Below are positions 9,084 to 17,968 of a DNA stretch of 64,000 nucleotides, piece after piece (position 1 is the first letter of the stretch; every line of letters begins with the position of its first letter). Below the pieces are notes generated by a model, which worked only from the letters and a program-made list of their open reading frames with translations, was not told the DNA's origin and searched no databases. A program made the position numbers and the translations under genes. This DNA comes from an uncultured Clostridia bacterium (GTDB lineage: Bacteria > Bacillota > Clostridia > Oscillospirales > Oscillospiraceae): contig CANSAE010000002.1 in assembly GCA_947644595.1 (NCBI GenBank), forward strand, positions 310,001 to 374,000, written 5' to 3'.

Positions 9084-9722
9084 ATGAGGCTTGACCCCAA
9101 CAAAACGGCCTTACTGGTCATCGATATGCAAGACGGCTTCCTGCACGAAGCGTCCCCCATGTGCATCCCTACGGCAAAGGGGACCGTCCCGGCCTGCGCG
9201 GCGGTGCAGGAAAAGGCGCGGGGATTGGGTATCGGGGTGTATTTTGTCATTCGCAAGTACGCCGCCGACGGGTCCGACGTGGAATTCACCCGGCACGATG
9301 TCTGGAAGCAGGGCGGCCGGCCGTGCAGCACGGAGAGCGGGCCCATCGGCTGGGCCATGCCCCCGGAATTTCAGGTGAAGCCCGGCGACACGGTGCTGGT
9401 GAAGCCCCGGTACTCCGCCTTTTTCCGGACGAATCTGGACGGCATCCTGCGCCGCCGGGGCATCGACACCGTGGTCGTCACCGGCACCACCACGCCAAAC
9501 TGCATCCGCGCCACGGTATTTGACGCCATCTCCCTGGATTACAACACGGTGCTGCTGGAAGACTGCTGTTCCTCCGTGACGGAGGAAATCCAGCGGGTGA
9601 ACATGGACTGCATGGCCCGCATCGGCGCGGTGGTGGCGGATTCCACGGCGTTTTTGAACGAAAGCATCGACCTGCCCGTCACCGTGGAACAGGTGCGGCG
9701 GGAAATCGAAAAGGAGTGCTGA
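9084..9722 (+). CDS. Isochorismatase-family cysteine hydrolase
   Basis: Cytoplasmic hydrolase with the full catalytic triad of the family: D14 (LLVIDMQD), K107 ([10 protein letters not shown]) and C140 (TTPNCIRAT, preceded by the cis-peptide-type VTGTTT). Relatives include nicotinamidases and N-carbamoylsarcosine amidases; the sequence does not decide the substrate. The start is supported by GAGCAGGTGATATT upstream. It lies immediately before a macrodomain gene, so a role in NAD or ADP-ribose turnover is a reasonable guess but only that. Confidence 0.87.
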   Translation: MRLDPNKTALLVIDMQDGFLHEASPMCIPTAKGTVPACAAVQEKARGLGIGVYFVIRKYAADGSDVEFTRHDVWKQGGRPCSTESGPIGWAMPPEFQVKPGDTVLVKPRYSAFFRTNLDGILRRRGIDTVVVTGTTTPNCIRATVFDAISLDYNTVLLEDCCSSVTEEIQRVNMDCMARIGAVVADSTAFLNESIDLPVTVEQVRREIEKEC

Positions 9723-9724
9723 CT

Positions 9725-10237
9725 ATGGGAACCATTGAAATCATTCAGGGCGACATCACCCGGCAGAAGGTGGACGCCATTGTGAACGCGGCCAACTGCT
9801 CTTTGCTTGGCGGCGGCGGCGTGGACGGCGCCATCCACCGGGCGGCCGGCCCGGAACTGCTGAAAGAATGCCGCACCCTGAACGGCTGCGAGACCGGCAA
9901 GGCGAAGATCACCAAGGGGTACAACCTGCTGGCCAAGCACGTCATCCACACCCCCGGACCCGTCTGGCACGGCGGCACCCGCAACGAGCCGGAACTGCTG
10001 GCCAGCTGCTACCGCTCCTGCCTGGAGCTGGCGTCGGAGCACGGCTGCAAGACCGTGGATTTCCCGTCCATCAGCACCGGCGTGTACCACTTCCCCTTGG
10101 AAAAAGCGTCGGTCATCGCCATTTCCACCATCAAGGCCTACCTGGCGGAGCATCCGGAAATCGAGCGGGTGCGCATGGTCTGCTTCGACGCCGGCACCAA
10201 GGCGTACTACGACAAGGTTCTGTCGGACTTGGGATGA
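9725..10237 (+). CDS. Macrodomain protein, O-acetyl-ADP-ribose deacetylase-like
   Basis: Single macrodomain of 170 residues that binds ADP-ribose. NAAN (21-24) and the glycine-rich [14 protein letters not shown] (29-42) are the YmdB/MacroD-type ligand and catalytic loops, and [10 protein letters not shown] forms the second loop. The enzymes remove acetyl or ADP-ribosyl groups from O-acetyl-ADP-ribose or proteins. The ATG at 9725 is chosen because AAGGAG lies 8 bp upstream, inside the end of the isochorismatase gene. The stop overlaps the next start (ATGA). Confidence 0.92.
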   Translation: MGTIEIIQGDITRQKVDAIVNAANCSLLGGGGVDGAIHRAAGPELLKECRTLNGCETGKAKITKGYNLLAKHVIHTPGPVWHGGTRNEPELLASCYRSCLELASEHGCKTVDFPSISTGVYHFPLEKASVIAISTIKAYLAEHPEIERVRMVCFDAGTKAYYDKVLSDLG

Positions 10238-10779
10238 CCTCGTTCTGGAACCGCCCTGTGTGGTACGTCGCGCTTTTGCGGTGTGTGGTGGGCGGAATCG
10301 TGGGTACGGCAGTACTTTTGGTGGGATTTGCGGTGGTTTCCGCACTTGGCGAAGTGATTATGCGCTTTGCACCGCTGGACAACAACGGAGTTGAAGCGCA
10401 GCCGGACCCGTTCGAGGCGTTTTTGTCTATCCCATTTTTGCTGGTGTTCATTGTCGGCTGTATTTTGCTTGCTGTGCGGGGCGGAAAATGGTCGGCGGCC
10501 ATTGTCTACCGCGGACAGGGCCGGGCGCGGTTCGTGCCTAAGTATGCGCTGACACTGCTGTTTGCATATTTGAGCATTGTGCTTTTGTCGGAAAGCGGTG
10601 TGATGGAACTGATTTATAATGGCTGGGTGAAGCTTTTGGCCTTGAATGACCGGGAGAAGGAGGGCTTTGTCGGCACGATGGTTATGTATTTTGTGGGATA
10701 TTTGCCCACTTATGTCATTAGCTTGTACGTCTACCGCTGTGTGGAACTGGCGAGGAAAGCGCCCACGGAGGAATCATGA
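10234..10779 (+). CDS. Membrane protein, unknown
   Basis: The 181 residues carry about four hydrophobic helices (roughly 9-40, 60-80, 108-125 and 150-170) with a charged loop between the second and third. No catalytic motif was recognised. The ATG overlaps the macrodomain stop (ATGA) and the stop overlaps the RluA-like start (ATGA), so it is translationally coupled on both sides. It may work with the neighbouring hydrolases, but nothing in the sequence proves it. Confidence 0.72.
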   Translation: MTSFWNRPVWYVALLRCVVGGIVGTAVLLVGFAVVSALGEVIMRFAPLDNNGVEAQPDPFEAFLSIPFLLVFIVGCILLAVRGGKWSAAIVYRGQGRARFVPKYALTLLFAYLSIVLLSESGVMELIYNGWVKLLALNDREKEGFVGTMVMYFVGYLPTYVISLYVYRCVELARKAPTEES

Positions 10780-11648
10780 GAACACTCACGTACACCGTCC
10801 CGCCGGAACATCACGGCAGGACGGTGAAATTTTGCCTGAAGCACGGGCTTTCCCTGGCGGACGGGGCCATTTCCCGCATCCGCTGGCAGACGGTGGGGGT
10901 GACGGTGAACGGCGTGTCCGCGCCCATGACCGCCGCGGTCCGCGCCGGGGATGTGCTGGCGGTGCCCGTGGGGGATACCCGGCCCGGCGGGGCGTTTGCG
11001 CCGGTGGATTTGCCGCTGGAAATTCTGTTTGAAGATGAAGATTTACTCATCGTGAACAAGCCCGCGGGCCTTGCTGTCCACGGAAAAAGCGAGCGGGGCG
11101 ACGCGACTCTGGGCTCCGTTCTGGCGGCGCGGTACGGGGCGGATACGGTGTTTCACCCCGTGAGCCGTCTGGACAAAGACACCAGCGGGACTATGGTTGT
11201 GGCGAAGAGCGGGTATATCCATGACCGGCTGCGGCGGATGTTGCATACCTTGGAATTTCAGCGGGAGTATCTGGCGGTCACCGTGGGGGTGCCGGACCCT
11301 GCCGCCGGGCGTATCAACGCCCCGTTGGGGAAGACCGGGGACGGCTGGAAGCGCGGCGTCGTCCTGGACGGACAGGCCGCCGTGACGGAGTACGAGACCA
11401 TGCAAACCTGGGACGGCCTGGCCCTGCTGCGGGTCACGCCCCGCACCGGGCGGACGCACCAAATTCGTGTGCACATGGCATATTTGGGCTGTCCGCTGCT
11501 GGGGGACAGGCTCTACAGCGCCGAAGATGAGCGCATCGCGCGGCACGCACTGCACAGCGCGCGGCTGCGGCTGGTGCATCCCGTGACGGAGGAGCACGTC
11601 GACGTGTCGGCGGATTTGCCGGAGGATATGAAAAAGCTGATACCGTGA
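10776..11648 (+). CDS. RluA-family pseudouridine synthase
   Basis: Converts uridine to pseudouridine in rRNA or tRNA. An S4-like RNA-binding N-terminus (1-70) is followed by the catalytic domain with the signature HPVSRLDKDTSG (127-138), catalytic D133, and the C-terminal RTGRTHQIRVHMAYLGCPLLGD motif. At 290 residues it belongs to the RluD/YlyB-like group; the target base is not predictable. The stop codon lies inside the intrinsic terminator stem, ending the eight-gene operon. Confidence 0.93.
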   Translation: MRTLTYTVPPEHHGRTVKFCLKHGLSLADGAISRIRWQTVGVTVNGVSAPMTAAVRAGDVLAVPVGDTRPGGAFAPVDLPLEILFEDEDLLIVNKPAGLAVHGKSERGDATLGSVLAARYGADTVFHPVSRLDKDTSGTMVVAKSGYIHDRLRRMLHTLEFQREYLAVTVGVPDPAAGRINAPLGKTGDGWKRGVVLDGQAAVTEYETMQTWDGLALLRVTPRTGRTHQIRVHMAYLGCPLLGDRLYSAEDERIARHALHSARLRLVHPVTEEHVDVSADLPEDMKKLIP

Positions 11649-11663
11649 GGTATCAGCTTTTTT
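11632..11663 (+). terminator. Intrinsic terminator of the clp-rluA operon
   Basis: The stem AAAAGCTGATACC / GGTATCAGCTTTT with a GTGA loop is followed by T-rich sequence. It overlaps the stop codon of the RluA-like gene. Confidence 0.85.
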
Positions 11664-11690
11664 GGGGCGGGTTTAGAACCCGCCCCTACG
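11664..11690 (+). repeat. Short palindromic repeat, second family (copy 2)
   Basis: GGGGCGGG-TTTAGAA-CCCGCCCC followed by TACG: a 7-8 bp stem directly after the operon terminator. It matches the copies at 4283, 30936 and 30977. Confidence 0.7.
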
Positions 11691-11699
11691 CTTTCTGGT

Positions 11700-11861
11700 T
11701 TCGCAGAATTCGCCCTCGTAATGGCGAAAAAATTGAATCCATTTTTTGTGCGGCGGGCGCCCGAGCCGCAAAGCGGCAACAAAGTGCCCTTGGGGTACTT
11801 TGCAAAAAAATACTTCTCACACAGAGAGCGTGCCCGTAGGGTGCGCGAACGAAGTGCAGCT
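11700..11861 (-). repeat. Dispersed structured repeat, copy B
   Basis: Read on the minus strand it shows GCGCACCC-TAC-GGG, TGAGAAGTATTTTTTT, an enlarged central hairpin region, CAAAAAATGGATTCAATTTT ending in more T, then TTCGCC...GGCGAATTCTGCG. Order and boxes match copies A and C, but the central hairpin is expanded by about 40 bases. It follows the 3' end of argF in the same orientation and lies tail to tail with the RluA-like gene, so here no downstream gene uses its terminal box. Confidence 0.7.
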
Positions 11862-11865
11862 TTTT

Positions 11866-11893
11866 CGCTTGAAAGCATAGCCTTCAAGCGAGG
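11866..11893 (-). other. Hairpin after argF
   Basis: CGCTTGAA and TTCAAGCG form an 8-bp stem around a 9-base loop just beyond the argF stop codon. On the minus strand the stem is followed by AAAAA rather than T, so termination is doubtful. Confidence 0.5.
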
Positions 11894-11896
11894 ACG

Positions 11897-12892
11897 TCAG
11901 CCCCAATACCCTAGGGTCGCGGCCATCACGGCCTTGATGGTGTGCATGCGGTTTTCCGCTTCATCGAACACGATGCTCTGGGGGCTTTCAAATACCTCGT
12001 CCGTGACCTCCATGGCGTCCCGGCCGAAGCGTTCGCCCATTTCCTTGCCCACTTTCGTACGGTGGTCGTGATAGGCGGGCAGGCAGTGCATGAACTGGCA
12101 CTGGGGCCCGGCATTGTCCATCAGCGCCTTGTTCACCTGATAGGGGGCCAGGTCTTGGATGCGCTCTGCCCAGACCTCCACGGGCTCGCCCATGCTCACC
12201 CAGATATCCGTATAGATGACATCTGCGCCCTTCGTGGCGGCCATGGGGTCGGTCATCAGCCGGACGCTGCCGCCGCTTTCCTTGGCCAGGGCCTCGCAGG
12301 TCTTGACCAGCTCCGGGTCCGGAAAATAGGCCTTCGGCGCGCAGGCGGTGAAGTTGAGCCCCATTTTTGCGCAGCCCACCATCAGACTGTTGCCCATGTT
12401 GAACCGGGCATCGCCCATGTAGACGAAGTTGATGCCTTTCAACCTGCCGAAGTGCTCCCGGATGGTAAGAAAATCCGCCAGGATCTGGGTGGGGTGAAAC
12501 TCGTCCGTCAGGCCGTTCCACACGGGCACGCCAGCGTACCGCGCCAGTTCCTCCGCGATGGATTGTCCGAAGCCCCGGTATTCAATGCCGTCGAACATCC
12601 GCCCCAGGACCCGGGCGGTGTCCGGGATGCTCTCCTTGGTGCCGATTTGGCTGCCGGAGGGGTCCAGGTATGTTGTGCCCATGCCAAGGTCGTGGGCGGC
12701 GACTTCGAAGGCGGAGCGGGTGCGGGTGCTGGTTTTTTCGAAGATGAGCGCCACGTTTTTGCCCCGGAGCCCGTCGTGCAAAATGCCCCGCTGTTTGTAA
12801 TCCTTCAATTTTGCCGCCAAGTCCAAAAGCGCCCCGATCTCCTCGGGGGAGTGATCCAGCAGTTTTAAGAAATGCCGTCCGGTCAGATCCAT
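11897..12892 (-). CDS. argF: Ornithine carbamoyltransferase
   Basis: Makes citrulline from ornithine and carbamoyl phosphate in arginine synthesis, or runs in reverse for arginine catabolism. The carbamoyl-phosphate motif is STRTR (55-59), HPTQ is present, and the ornithine-binding region has MHCLPAY. At 331 residues it has the usual length. The start at 12892 is chosen for the GGAGG upstream; a frame extension to 12934 has no such site. It stands alone, without other arg genes, and has its own promoter facing away from the gene at 13044. Confidence 0.95.
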   Translation of the reverse strand: MDLTGRHFLKLLDHSPEEIGALLDLAAKLKDYKQRGILHDGLRGKNVALIFEKTSTRTRSAFEVAAHDLGMGTTYLDPSGSQIGTKESIPDTARVLGRMFDGIEYRGFGQSIAEELARYAGVPVWNGLTDEFHPTQILADFLTIREHFGRLKGINFVYMGDARFNMGNSLMVGCAKMGLNFTACAPKAYFPDPELVKTCEALAKESGGSVRLMTDPMAATKGADVIYTDIWVSMGEPVEVWAERIQDLAPYQVNKALMDNAGPQCQFMHCLPAYHDHRTKVGKEMGERFGRDAMEVTDEVFESPQSIVFDEAENRMHTIKAVMAATLGYWG

Positions 12893-12922
12893 AGGCTTGT
12901 CCTCCGTTTCATATGATTTGTT

Positions 12923-12951
12923 ATGATAACACAACTTTCACCGATTCGCAA
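12923..12951 (-). promoter_or_regulatory. Likely argF promoter
   Basis: On the minus strand: TTGCGA, 17-bp spacer, TATCAT, about 30 bp ahead of the start. No arginine-repressor box was recognised. Confidence 0.5.
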
Positions 12952-12979
12952 CGAAAATGTAAACTTACTATGAAGTTGA

Positions 12980-13007
12980 TTGACAAACGCACCGGTGATG
13001 ATAAAAT
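12980..13007 (+). promoter_or_regulatory. Sigma-A promoter of the zinc-ribbon membrane gene
   Basis: TTGACA (12980-12985), a 16-bp spacer and TAAAAT (13002-13007), 37 bp ahead of the ATG at 13044. Confidence 0.7.
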
Positions 13008-13043
13008 AAGAATAGTTTCTTGAGTTTGAAGGAAAGTGTTTTC

Positions 13044-13454
13044 ATGAGAGAAAAGCTGGCAAAGTTTATGAGCGGACGATATGGGCCAGATGCCCTGTTC
13101 CGGTTTCAGGTCGGCGCGGCTTTGGTGCTGGAACTGCTGGCGATCCCTCTGCGCAGGCATGGGACCTTGTACAGCCTGATGAATTACGGTGCGTTTGTTC
13201 TGCTGGTGTGGGCGGTGTTCCGGGCGCTGTCCCGGAATGTGCAGAAACGGTATTTGGAGAATCTGCACTTTCAGGAGCTGTTCGGTAGGGCACGGCGACA
13301 GTCCCGGATGAACAAGGAAAAATTCAGCCAGCGGAAGGACTATAGGTTCTTCGTTTGCCCCACCTGCAAAACGAATCTCCGGGTGCCCAAGGGCAAGGGG
13401 GAAATTTATATCACCTGCGCCAAATGCGGCAACCGCTTCCGGGGAAAAACATAA
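13044..13454 (+). CDS. Small membrane protein with C-terminal zinc ribbon
   Basis: This 136-residue protein has two hydrophobic helices (about 22-36 and 46-62), a basic stretch, then a zinc ribbon with C105-x2-C108 and C125-x2-C128 at the C-terminus. The function is unknown; a membrane-tethered zinc ribbon facing the cytoplasm is a common Clostridial design. The ATG at 13044 follows GGAAAG; an in-frame TTG at 13020 is less likely. A single-gene unit with its own promoter and terminator. Confidence 0.75.
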   Translation: MREKLAKFMSGRYGPDALFRFQVGAALVLELLAIPLRRHGTLYSLMNYGAFVLLVWAVFRALSRNVQKRYLENLHFQELFGRARRQSRMNKEKFSQRKDYRFFVCPTCKTNLRVPKGKGEIYITCAKCGNRFRGKT

Positions 13455-13460
13455 TAAATA

Positions 13461-13493
13461 AAACGCCGTCCCAAAGGGACGACGTTTTTTTAT
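13461..13493. terminator. Intrinsic terminator between convergent genes
   Basis: CGTCCC-AAA-GGGACG within AAACGC...ACGTTTTTTT. It follows the plus-strand gene at 13454 and overlaps the 3' end of the minus-strand gene at 13490. Confidence 0.8.
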
Positions 13494-14725
13494 TTGAACA
13501 GCTTTTTCAGCCGGGTGCCCAGGGGGAGCCGGCTGTCTTTTTTCTTCTGTGCCGTCTGTGCTGCGGCTTCCGGCGTGGGGGACTGGGCGTATTTGCGGGT
13601 GTAGAGCAGGGTCTTGCGGTTTTTCTCCATGATCTTGGAGGTATAGGGACGGTCGCCGATGACCTCGGGATCGTAGGGGTAGAGCCAGCCCTCGGACTGG
13701 AACACTGTCTTGGCGGTGTAGACCTTGTCGCTGTGGCGGGTGTCCACCGTCTGACCGAGGAAGAGGTCCTCCGGGGAGAGGGCTTCCAGTTGGATGACGC
13801 CGGCGGCTAAGGCTGTTTGCAGCAGGGCCTTGCCCCTTTCCGTGCGGACCAGGACCGCGGTGCAGCCCTCCGGCCCGTAGCGGCCCTCCAGGCCCCAGGG
13901 GTCGCCGCAGACCAGGTCGGCGTTCACGTTCATCTGGTCGAAGCAGGCCAGGCACCGGTGGCACTCGTACACGGGTTTGATGCTGTGGCGGTAGGCGTTG
14001 GGCAGGGTGCGGGTCTCGCCACTTTGCCGGAGAGTGATCTCCCCGGGCCAGCCGCTGACGGTTTTATCCCGGAAACGGAAGGCCTCGGGCCGGTCAGCTC
14101 CGGCTTCGGCGCAGATGTCGTCGATCATATGGCCGCTGTTCTGCCCGGCGCAGATCAGGCCGATGGTGAATTCCGGCACCAGATCCGGCCGGAGGTCTTT
14201 GAGCAGGGTCAGGGCCTCGGACTGGCAGCCCAGGACCACGGCGGCCAGGCGCTCACCGTCCTTCAGAGCCGGGAGCATGGGGCACTGGGTGTAGCAGGAC
14301 CCGGCGGCGGCCAGGAGATCCTCCCGGGTATGGACGATGCGGGCTTCTGAACGGCGGGAGGCGGGGGCAAAGCCGGCGACCAGGGCGCCGTCGGCCTGGT
14401 TGGTGTCCAGAATATGGCACAGCAGGGCCGTGACCAGACCGCCGGACTGGCCGGTTTGGCGCAGGGTCTCATCTGTGGCCCAGCCGGTGAAGGCGGACAG
14501 GAAGGGTCCGTGGAGCAGGTCCTCCGGCGCGTATTTTGTCGTATTTTCCGCCACGCTGGGGCAGACCTTGCGGCACAGGCCGCAGTCCACGCAGGCGTCA
14601 CTGACCCGGGCGGTGAGGAAGCCGGCGGGGGTCTCCTCCAGCGTTACGGCGTCTTTGGGGCACACCAGGGCACAGGCGCCGCAGGCGGTGCAGATATGGT
14701 GTTCCGAAATGTTTGTGATGTTCAT
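13490..14725 (-). CDS. Coenzyme F420 hydrogenase/dehydrogenase beta-subunit-like iron-sulfur protein
   Basis: Two 4Fe-4S motifs lie at the N-terminus (C12-x2-C15-x2-C18-x3-C22 and C45-x2-C48-x2-C51-x3-C55), followed by FrhB/FdhB N- and C-terminal domains. In bacteria without F420 these flavin/iron-sulfur proteins usually sit beside polysaccharide pyruvyltransferases and are thought to act in glycan synthesis. That pairing is seen here: its start overlaps the stop of the pyruvyltransferase gene (ATGA). Its redox partner is unknown. The protein has 411 residues. Confidence 0.88.
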   Translation of the reverse strand: MNITNISEHHICTACGACALVCPKDAVTLEETPAGFLTARVSDACVDCGLCRKVCPSVAENTTKYAPEDLLHGPFLSAFTGWATDETLRQTGQSGGLVTALLCHILDTNQADGALVAGFAPASRRSEARIVHTREDLLAAAGSCYTQCPMLPALKDGERLAAVVLGCQSEALTLLKDLRPDLVPEFTIGLICAGQNSGHMIDDICAEAGADRPEAFRFRDKTVSGWPGEITLRQSGETRTLPNAYRHSIKPVYECHRCLACFDQMNVNADLVCGDPWGLEGRYGPEGCTAVLVRTERGKALLQTALAAGVIQLEALSPEDLFLGQTVDTRHSDKVYTAKTVFQSEGWLYPYDPEVIGDRPYTSKIMEKNRKTLLYTRKYAQSPTPEAAAQTAQKKKDSRLPLGTRLKKLFK

Positions 14726-15900
14726 AAAACTTCTCCATACAAAACCTGACCGGCGGCAATGACCTTTTGCCGGACCAGGGGGATCTGTGCTTCAATGGAT
14801 GCGCGGTTTTCCTCCCGGAGCTGCCAGAAGCGCTGGAACAGGGACACCAGCTTCTCGCTGTCGCAGGCGTCCTGACGGATGAGCCAGCTCGTTTGGCTGT
14901 ACAGGCTCAAAAGCTCCTGGTATTTATAGTGCCAGCCCAGCACCAGCACCGGGGTGCCGCTGGACAGGGCCGCCACGCAGGTATGATATCGGCTGGCGAC
15001 GATCACCTCACAGGCGGCGATCTCGTTTTTCAGTTGGGTGGAGGTGATGTGCTCTGCGTCTAAAATGGTGCTGGGGATGTTCTGCGCGGCCAGGGCGGAC
15101 TGAAGCTCCCGGCACACGGCGACGTCGTTATCCGCCTTGGACGGGTCGTATTCGTTGGGGAGGAACAGGATATCCGCCCCCAGGGAATGGATCTGGCGGG
15201 CCAGGGCGGTGATGCACTCTATGTACCCCTCTGGGGAGGCCCACTGCTTTACGATCTGGTGGGACGCGGAGATGCCCACCCGAAATTTCCGGGGCTGGGG
15301 GGTATAGGGCATGAGATTGGCCGTGTCCGGGGAGAGGAGGACGGGCTTCCGGCTGCCGATGGCGTGGGTGAGGGCGATCTTGCTTTGCACTTCCCGGGCA
15401 CACAGGACGTCGTACAGGTGCCGGGCGGCGAATTGGGCGGACTTTTTGTTATACTCCGTTTCCATGGGACCGAAGCTGGCGGTGTTTTTCACGACCCGCT
15501 TGCCCATTTTTCTGGCCAGAAAGAGGATGGGATGATACTTTTTCTTCCGGGCCACCATGGTGGGGTAACTGTAGGTCCGGCGCTCCAGATTATCGCAGAA
15601 GCAGATGCCGTAGAGGTCCGCCACCAGGTCGGCGGACTGCAGGTCCGCGATGAGTTCCAGATCGCTTTGGGTGCCTTTGCCGGTTTTCCAGGTCTTGAGC
15701 AGGGTGCGGTAGTCAGAGGAATTGGTTTTCGTGAGGAAGCCCAGGTCCGCTGTGGCCATGGCGGTGGGGACGGTGGACTGGTAGTTGATGAGCTCGGCTT
15801 CATCGCCGCAGAGAGTATGTAAAAGGGTTTCCATTCCGTGGAGAATGGAGGGACTGCCGAAGTTGTATTCCGCAGTCAGGCCGATGGTTACAAGTTTCAT
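14722..15900 (-). CDS. Polysaccharide pyruvyl transferase family protein
   Basis: The 392 residues carry a CsaB-like fold: an N-terminal GLTAEYNFGSPSILHGMETL nucleotide-binding-like region, then IEYN/FLPNEYDPS and a late SRYHTCVAALSSGTPVLVLGW motif of the family. Members transfer pyruvyl from phosphoenolpyruvate to cell-surface sugars, but many are untested. The start at 15900 follows GGGAGGTCCCTCT; the frame runs on to 15966 without a site. First gene of a two-gene operon with the FrhB-like gene. No glycosyltransferases are nearby. Confidence 0.87.
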   Translation of the reverse strand: MKLVTIGLTAEYNFGSPSILHGMETLLHTLCGDEAELINYQSTVPTAMATADLGFLTKTNSSDYRTLLKTWKTGKGTQSDLELIADLQSADLVADLYGICFCDNLERRTYSYPTMVARKKKYHPILFLARKMGKRVVKNTASFGPMETEYNKKSAQFAARHLYDVLCAREVQSKIALTHAIGSRKPVLLSPDTANLMPYTPQPRKFRVGISASHQIVKQWASPEGYIECITALARQIHSLGADILFLPNEYDPSKADNDVAVCRELQSALAAQNIPSTILDAEHITSTQLKNEIAACEVIVASRYHTCVAALSSGTPVLVLGWHYKYQELLSLYSQTSWLIRQDACDSEKLVSLFQRFWQLREENRASIEAQIPLVRQKVIAAGQVLYGEVL

Positions 15901-16041
15901 AGAGGGACCTCCCGATGGGTGCTTTTTTCCATTATAACGGAAAACTGGGAAAAAAGCCACCCCCATCAGTCTGTTTCCGGCATTGTTTTTTCACAAAACC
16001 GGACCGGAGGGCACAGGGCCCGGCGGATGCGGCGATTTCCC

Positions 16042-16070
16042 TTGACGTGTCTCCAAAATTCCCGTATAAT
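16042..16070 (+). promoter_or_regulatory. Strong sigma-A promoter of purM
   Basis: TTGACG, 17-bp spacer, TATAAT, 36 bp ahead of the ATG. No PurR box was recognised in the short leader. Confidence 0.85.
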
Positions 16071-16106
16071 CAAACCATACTTTCCGATATTTAGGAGGCA
16101 ATCGCC

Positions 16107-17180
16107 ATGGGCCAGCAAAAAGAGTTTACGTACAAAAACGCCGGCATCAACATCAACGATACCGACGCCATCAAAGAGAGCATGGGCGAGCTCATCAGGA
16201 CCGATGATTCCCGGGTGCTCAACGGGCTGGGGCCCTTCGCGTCCCTGTATGATATCAGTTTCCCGGAAATCAAGGAACCGGTTTTGGTGCTGAAGGCCGA
16301 GGAGCCGGGATCTAAGCAGAAGCTGGCCGCGGAATATGGGTACACGGAATCCGTGTGCCACGATATGATCAACCATCTGGTGAACGATACTGTGGTCATG
16401 GGCGCTACGCCTCTGGCGGTGCTGGATGTGATCGTCACCGGCAGCGTGGACGGGGATACCCTGAAGCTGCTGGTGAAGGGGATGACCGACGCGTGCAAAG
16501 AAAATGAATGCGCCTTGGTGGGCGGCGAGACCTCCATTCAGCCCCAGGTGCTGGACGCGAACACTTATGTGCTCACATCCTCCATGGCGGGCATTGTGGA
16601 AAAAAGTCAGATTATCGACGGGTCCAAGATCCGGGTGGGGGACGCGGTGCTGGCGGTGGCGTCCAACGGACTGCACACCAATGGGTACACCCTGGTGCGG
16701 ATGCTGATGGATTCCTATCCCGAAATCAAGGATACCGTCGTGTCTGACGGGGAGACCTTCCTGCAGCAGATCATGCGGCCCCATACGCCTTACTATAAGG
16801 CCATCAAGGGCCTTTTGGGTACTGGAATGATCCATGGCATGGCCCACATCACTGGCGGCGGTATTGAGGGGAACCTCTGCCGTATCATCCCCGAGGGAAT
16901 GAAGGCGGAAATCGACCTGGGCAAGATCCGGATGCTTCCGCTGTTCAAGTTCATCCGGGAGAAGGGCAATGTGGCCGACGGGGAGATGATGAAGACCTTT
17001 AACTGCGGTGTGGGCTTCAACATCGTGGTGCCGCAGGAACACAAGCAGAAAGTCATGGACCATGTGAAACAGTGGTGCGACTGCTACGAGATCGGCGAGA
17101 TCGTGGTCAGTGACGTGCCGGGCATCAAGCCCAGCCAGACGGCGAAGAACATTCGGTTCGTGGGCGAGTTGGAGAAATAA
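16107..17180 (+). CDS. purM: Phosphoribosylformylglycinamidine cyclo-ligase (AIR synthetase)
   Basis: Closes the imidazole ring in purine synthesis (FGAM plus ATP to AIR). Family motifs include YKNAGININ near the start, VNDTVVMGATPLAVLD, GGETSIQP, SNGLHTNGYTL and the C-terminal HITGGGIEGNL. The 357 residues fit PurM, and they do not fit SelD, which shares the fold but has a Cys/Sec loop absent here. AGGAGG lies 8 bp before the ATG. It is an orphan: no other pur genes flank it, and it has its own promoter and terminator. Confidence 0.93.
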   Translation: MGQQKEFTYKNAGININDTDAIKESMGELIRTDDSRVLNGLGPFASLYDISFPEIKEPVLVLKAEEPGSKQKLAAEYGYTESVCHDMINHLVNDTVVMGATPLAVLDVIVTGSVDGDTLKLLVKGMTDACKENECALVGGETSIQPQVLDANTYVLTSSMAGIVEKSQIIDGSKIRVGDAVLAVASNGLHTNGYTLVRMLMDSYPEIKDTVVSDGETFLQQIMRPHTPYYKAIKGLLGTGMIHGMAHITGGGIEGNLCRIIPEGMKAEIDLGKIRMLPLFKFIREKGNVADGEMMKTFNCGVGFNIVVPQEHKQKVMDHVKQWCDCYEIGEIVVSDVPGIKPSQTAKNIRFVGELEK

Positions 17181-17186
17181 AAAAGG

Positions 17187-17217
17187 ATCCCCCTGACGAA
17201 AGTCAGGGGGATATTTT
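17187..17217. terminator. Intrinsic terminator of purM and rex
   Basis: ATCCCCCTGAC-GAAA-GTCAGGGGGAT: an 11-bp perfect stem with A-rich left and T-rich right flanks. It stands between convergent purM and rex and can serve both. Confidence 0.85.
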
Positions 17218-17220
17218 GCT

Positions 17221-17901
17221 TTACAGGGTTTGTTTTTGCCTTGCGGCCCGGCGGGATTCCTGGTCAATGGTGTCAGCCATGTAATACTCCAGGGCCAGAA
17301 GGCTGTCGGAAAAGAAGATGTTTTCCGTGACCACATTTTCATCCTCTGGCAGGCCGGTGACCACGTTGGTAAAGTTCCAGATAGCCTTCACGCCGGCCAG
17401 AATCGCCCCTTGAGCGGCAGCCTTGGCCCGCTCCGGCGGGACGCACAGCACGGCTACGTCAATGGGGTGCGCTTTGCAGAAATTTCCCATTTCCATGGCA
17501 TCATAGATGGGTACGCCGCTTTTGGTGGCGGTACCGATGAGTTTTTGCTCCACATCAAAGGCAGCGGCCAGATGGAACCCGCAGGTTTCAAAATCAAAAT
17601 GGTCCAGCAGTGCGCGGCCGATGTTGCCCACGCCGAGAACAGCGACTTGGTATCCCCGGTCCATGCCCAAAATACCCGCAATTTCTTCCCGCAGGGTGGT
17701 CAGGTTATATCCGTAGCCCTGCTGGCCGAATTCGCCGAAGCAGCTGAAATCCTGGCGGATCTGGGAGGGCGTCAAGCTGAGCTGACGGCCCAGCTCGTTG
17801 GAAGAAATGCGTTCGATGCCCTGGGCTTGAAGCTCATCCAGCTTACGCAGATAGCGGGGCATGCGGCGGATGACGTTATTGGAGATTTTGATGTTTTTCA
17901 T
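17221..17901 (-). CDS. rex: Redox-sensing transcriptional repressor Rex
   Basis: Senses the NADH/NAD+ ratio and represses fermentation and respiration genes when NADH is low. An N-terminal winged helix (1-75, SNELGRQLSLTPSQIRQDFSCFG) is followed by a Rossmann domain with GVGNIG (90-95), and a C-terminal domain-swap helix (EYYMADTIDQESRR). At 226 residues it is normal. It has its own divergent promoter next to that of the DUF3783 gene; no clear Rex operator was found there. Confidence 0.95.
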   Translation of the reverse strand: MKNIKISNNVIRRMPRYLRKLDELQAQGIERISSNELGRQLSLTPSQIRQDFSCFGEFGQQGYGYNLTTLREEIAGILGMDRGYQVAVLGVGNIGRALLDHFDFETCGFHLAAAFDVEQKLIGTATKSGVPIYDAMEMGNFCKAHPIDVAVLCVPPERAKAAAQGAILAGVKAIWNFTNVVTGLPEDENVVTENIFFSDSLLALEYYMADTIDQESRRAARQKQTL

Positions 17902-17937
17902 GGGTACACGTCCTCATCATAAATAGGCATTTTTTTT

Positions 17938-17966
17938 ATTATACCAGCTTTTTGATGTTTTTTCAA
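17938..17966 (-). promoter_or_regulatory. rex promoter
   Basis: On the minus strand: TTGAAA, 17-bp spacer, TATAAT. Its -35 box lies only 2 bp from the -35 box of the divergent promoter at 17969. Confidence 0.75.
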
Positions 17967-17968
17967 CA

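Noticed and set aside
16022..16106. Purine riboswitch ahead of purM
   Set aside because: The leader between the promoter and ATG is only about 36 bases, too short for a riboswitch, and no conserved core was seen.
16107..17180. Selenide water dikinase (SelD) as an alternative for purM
   Set aside because: The fold is shared, but the motifs YKNAGININ, GGETSIQP and HITGGGIEGNL and the absence of a Cys/Sec loop identify AIR synthetase.
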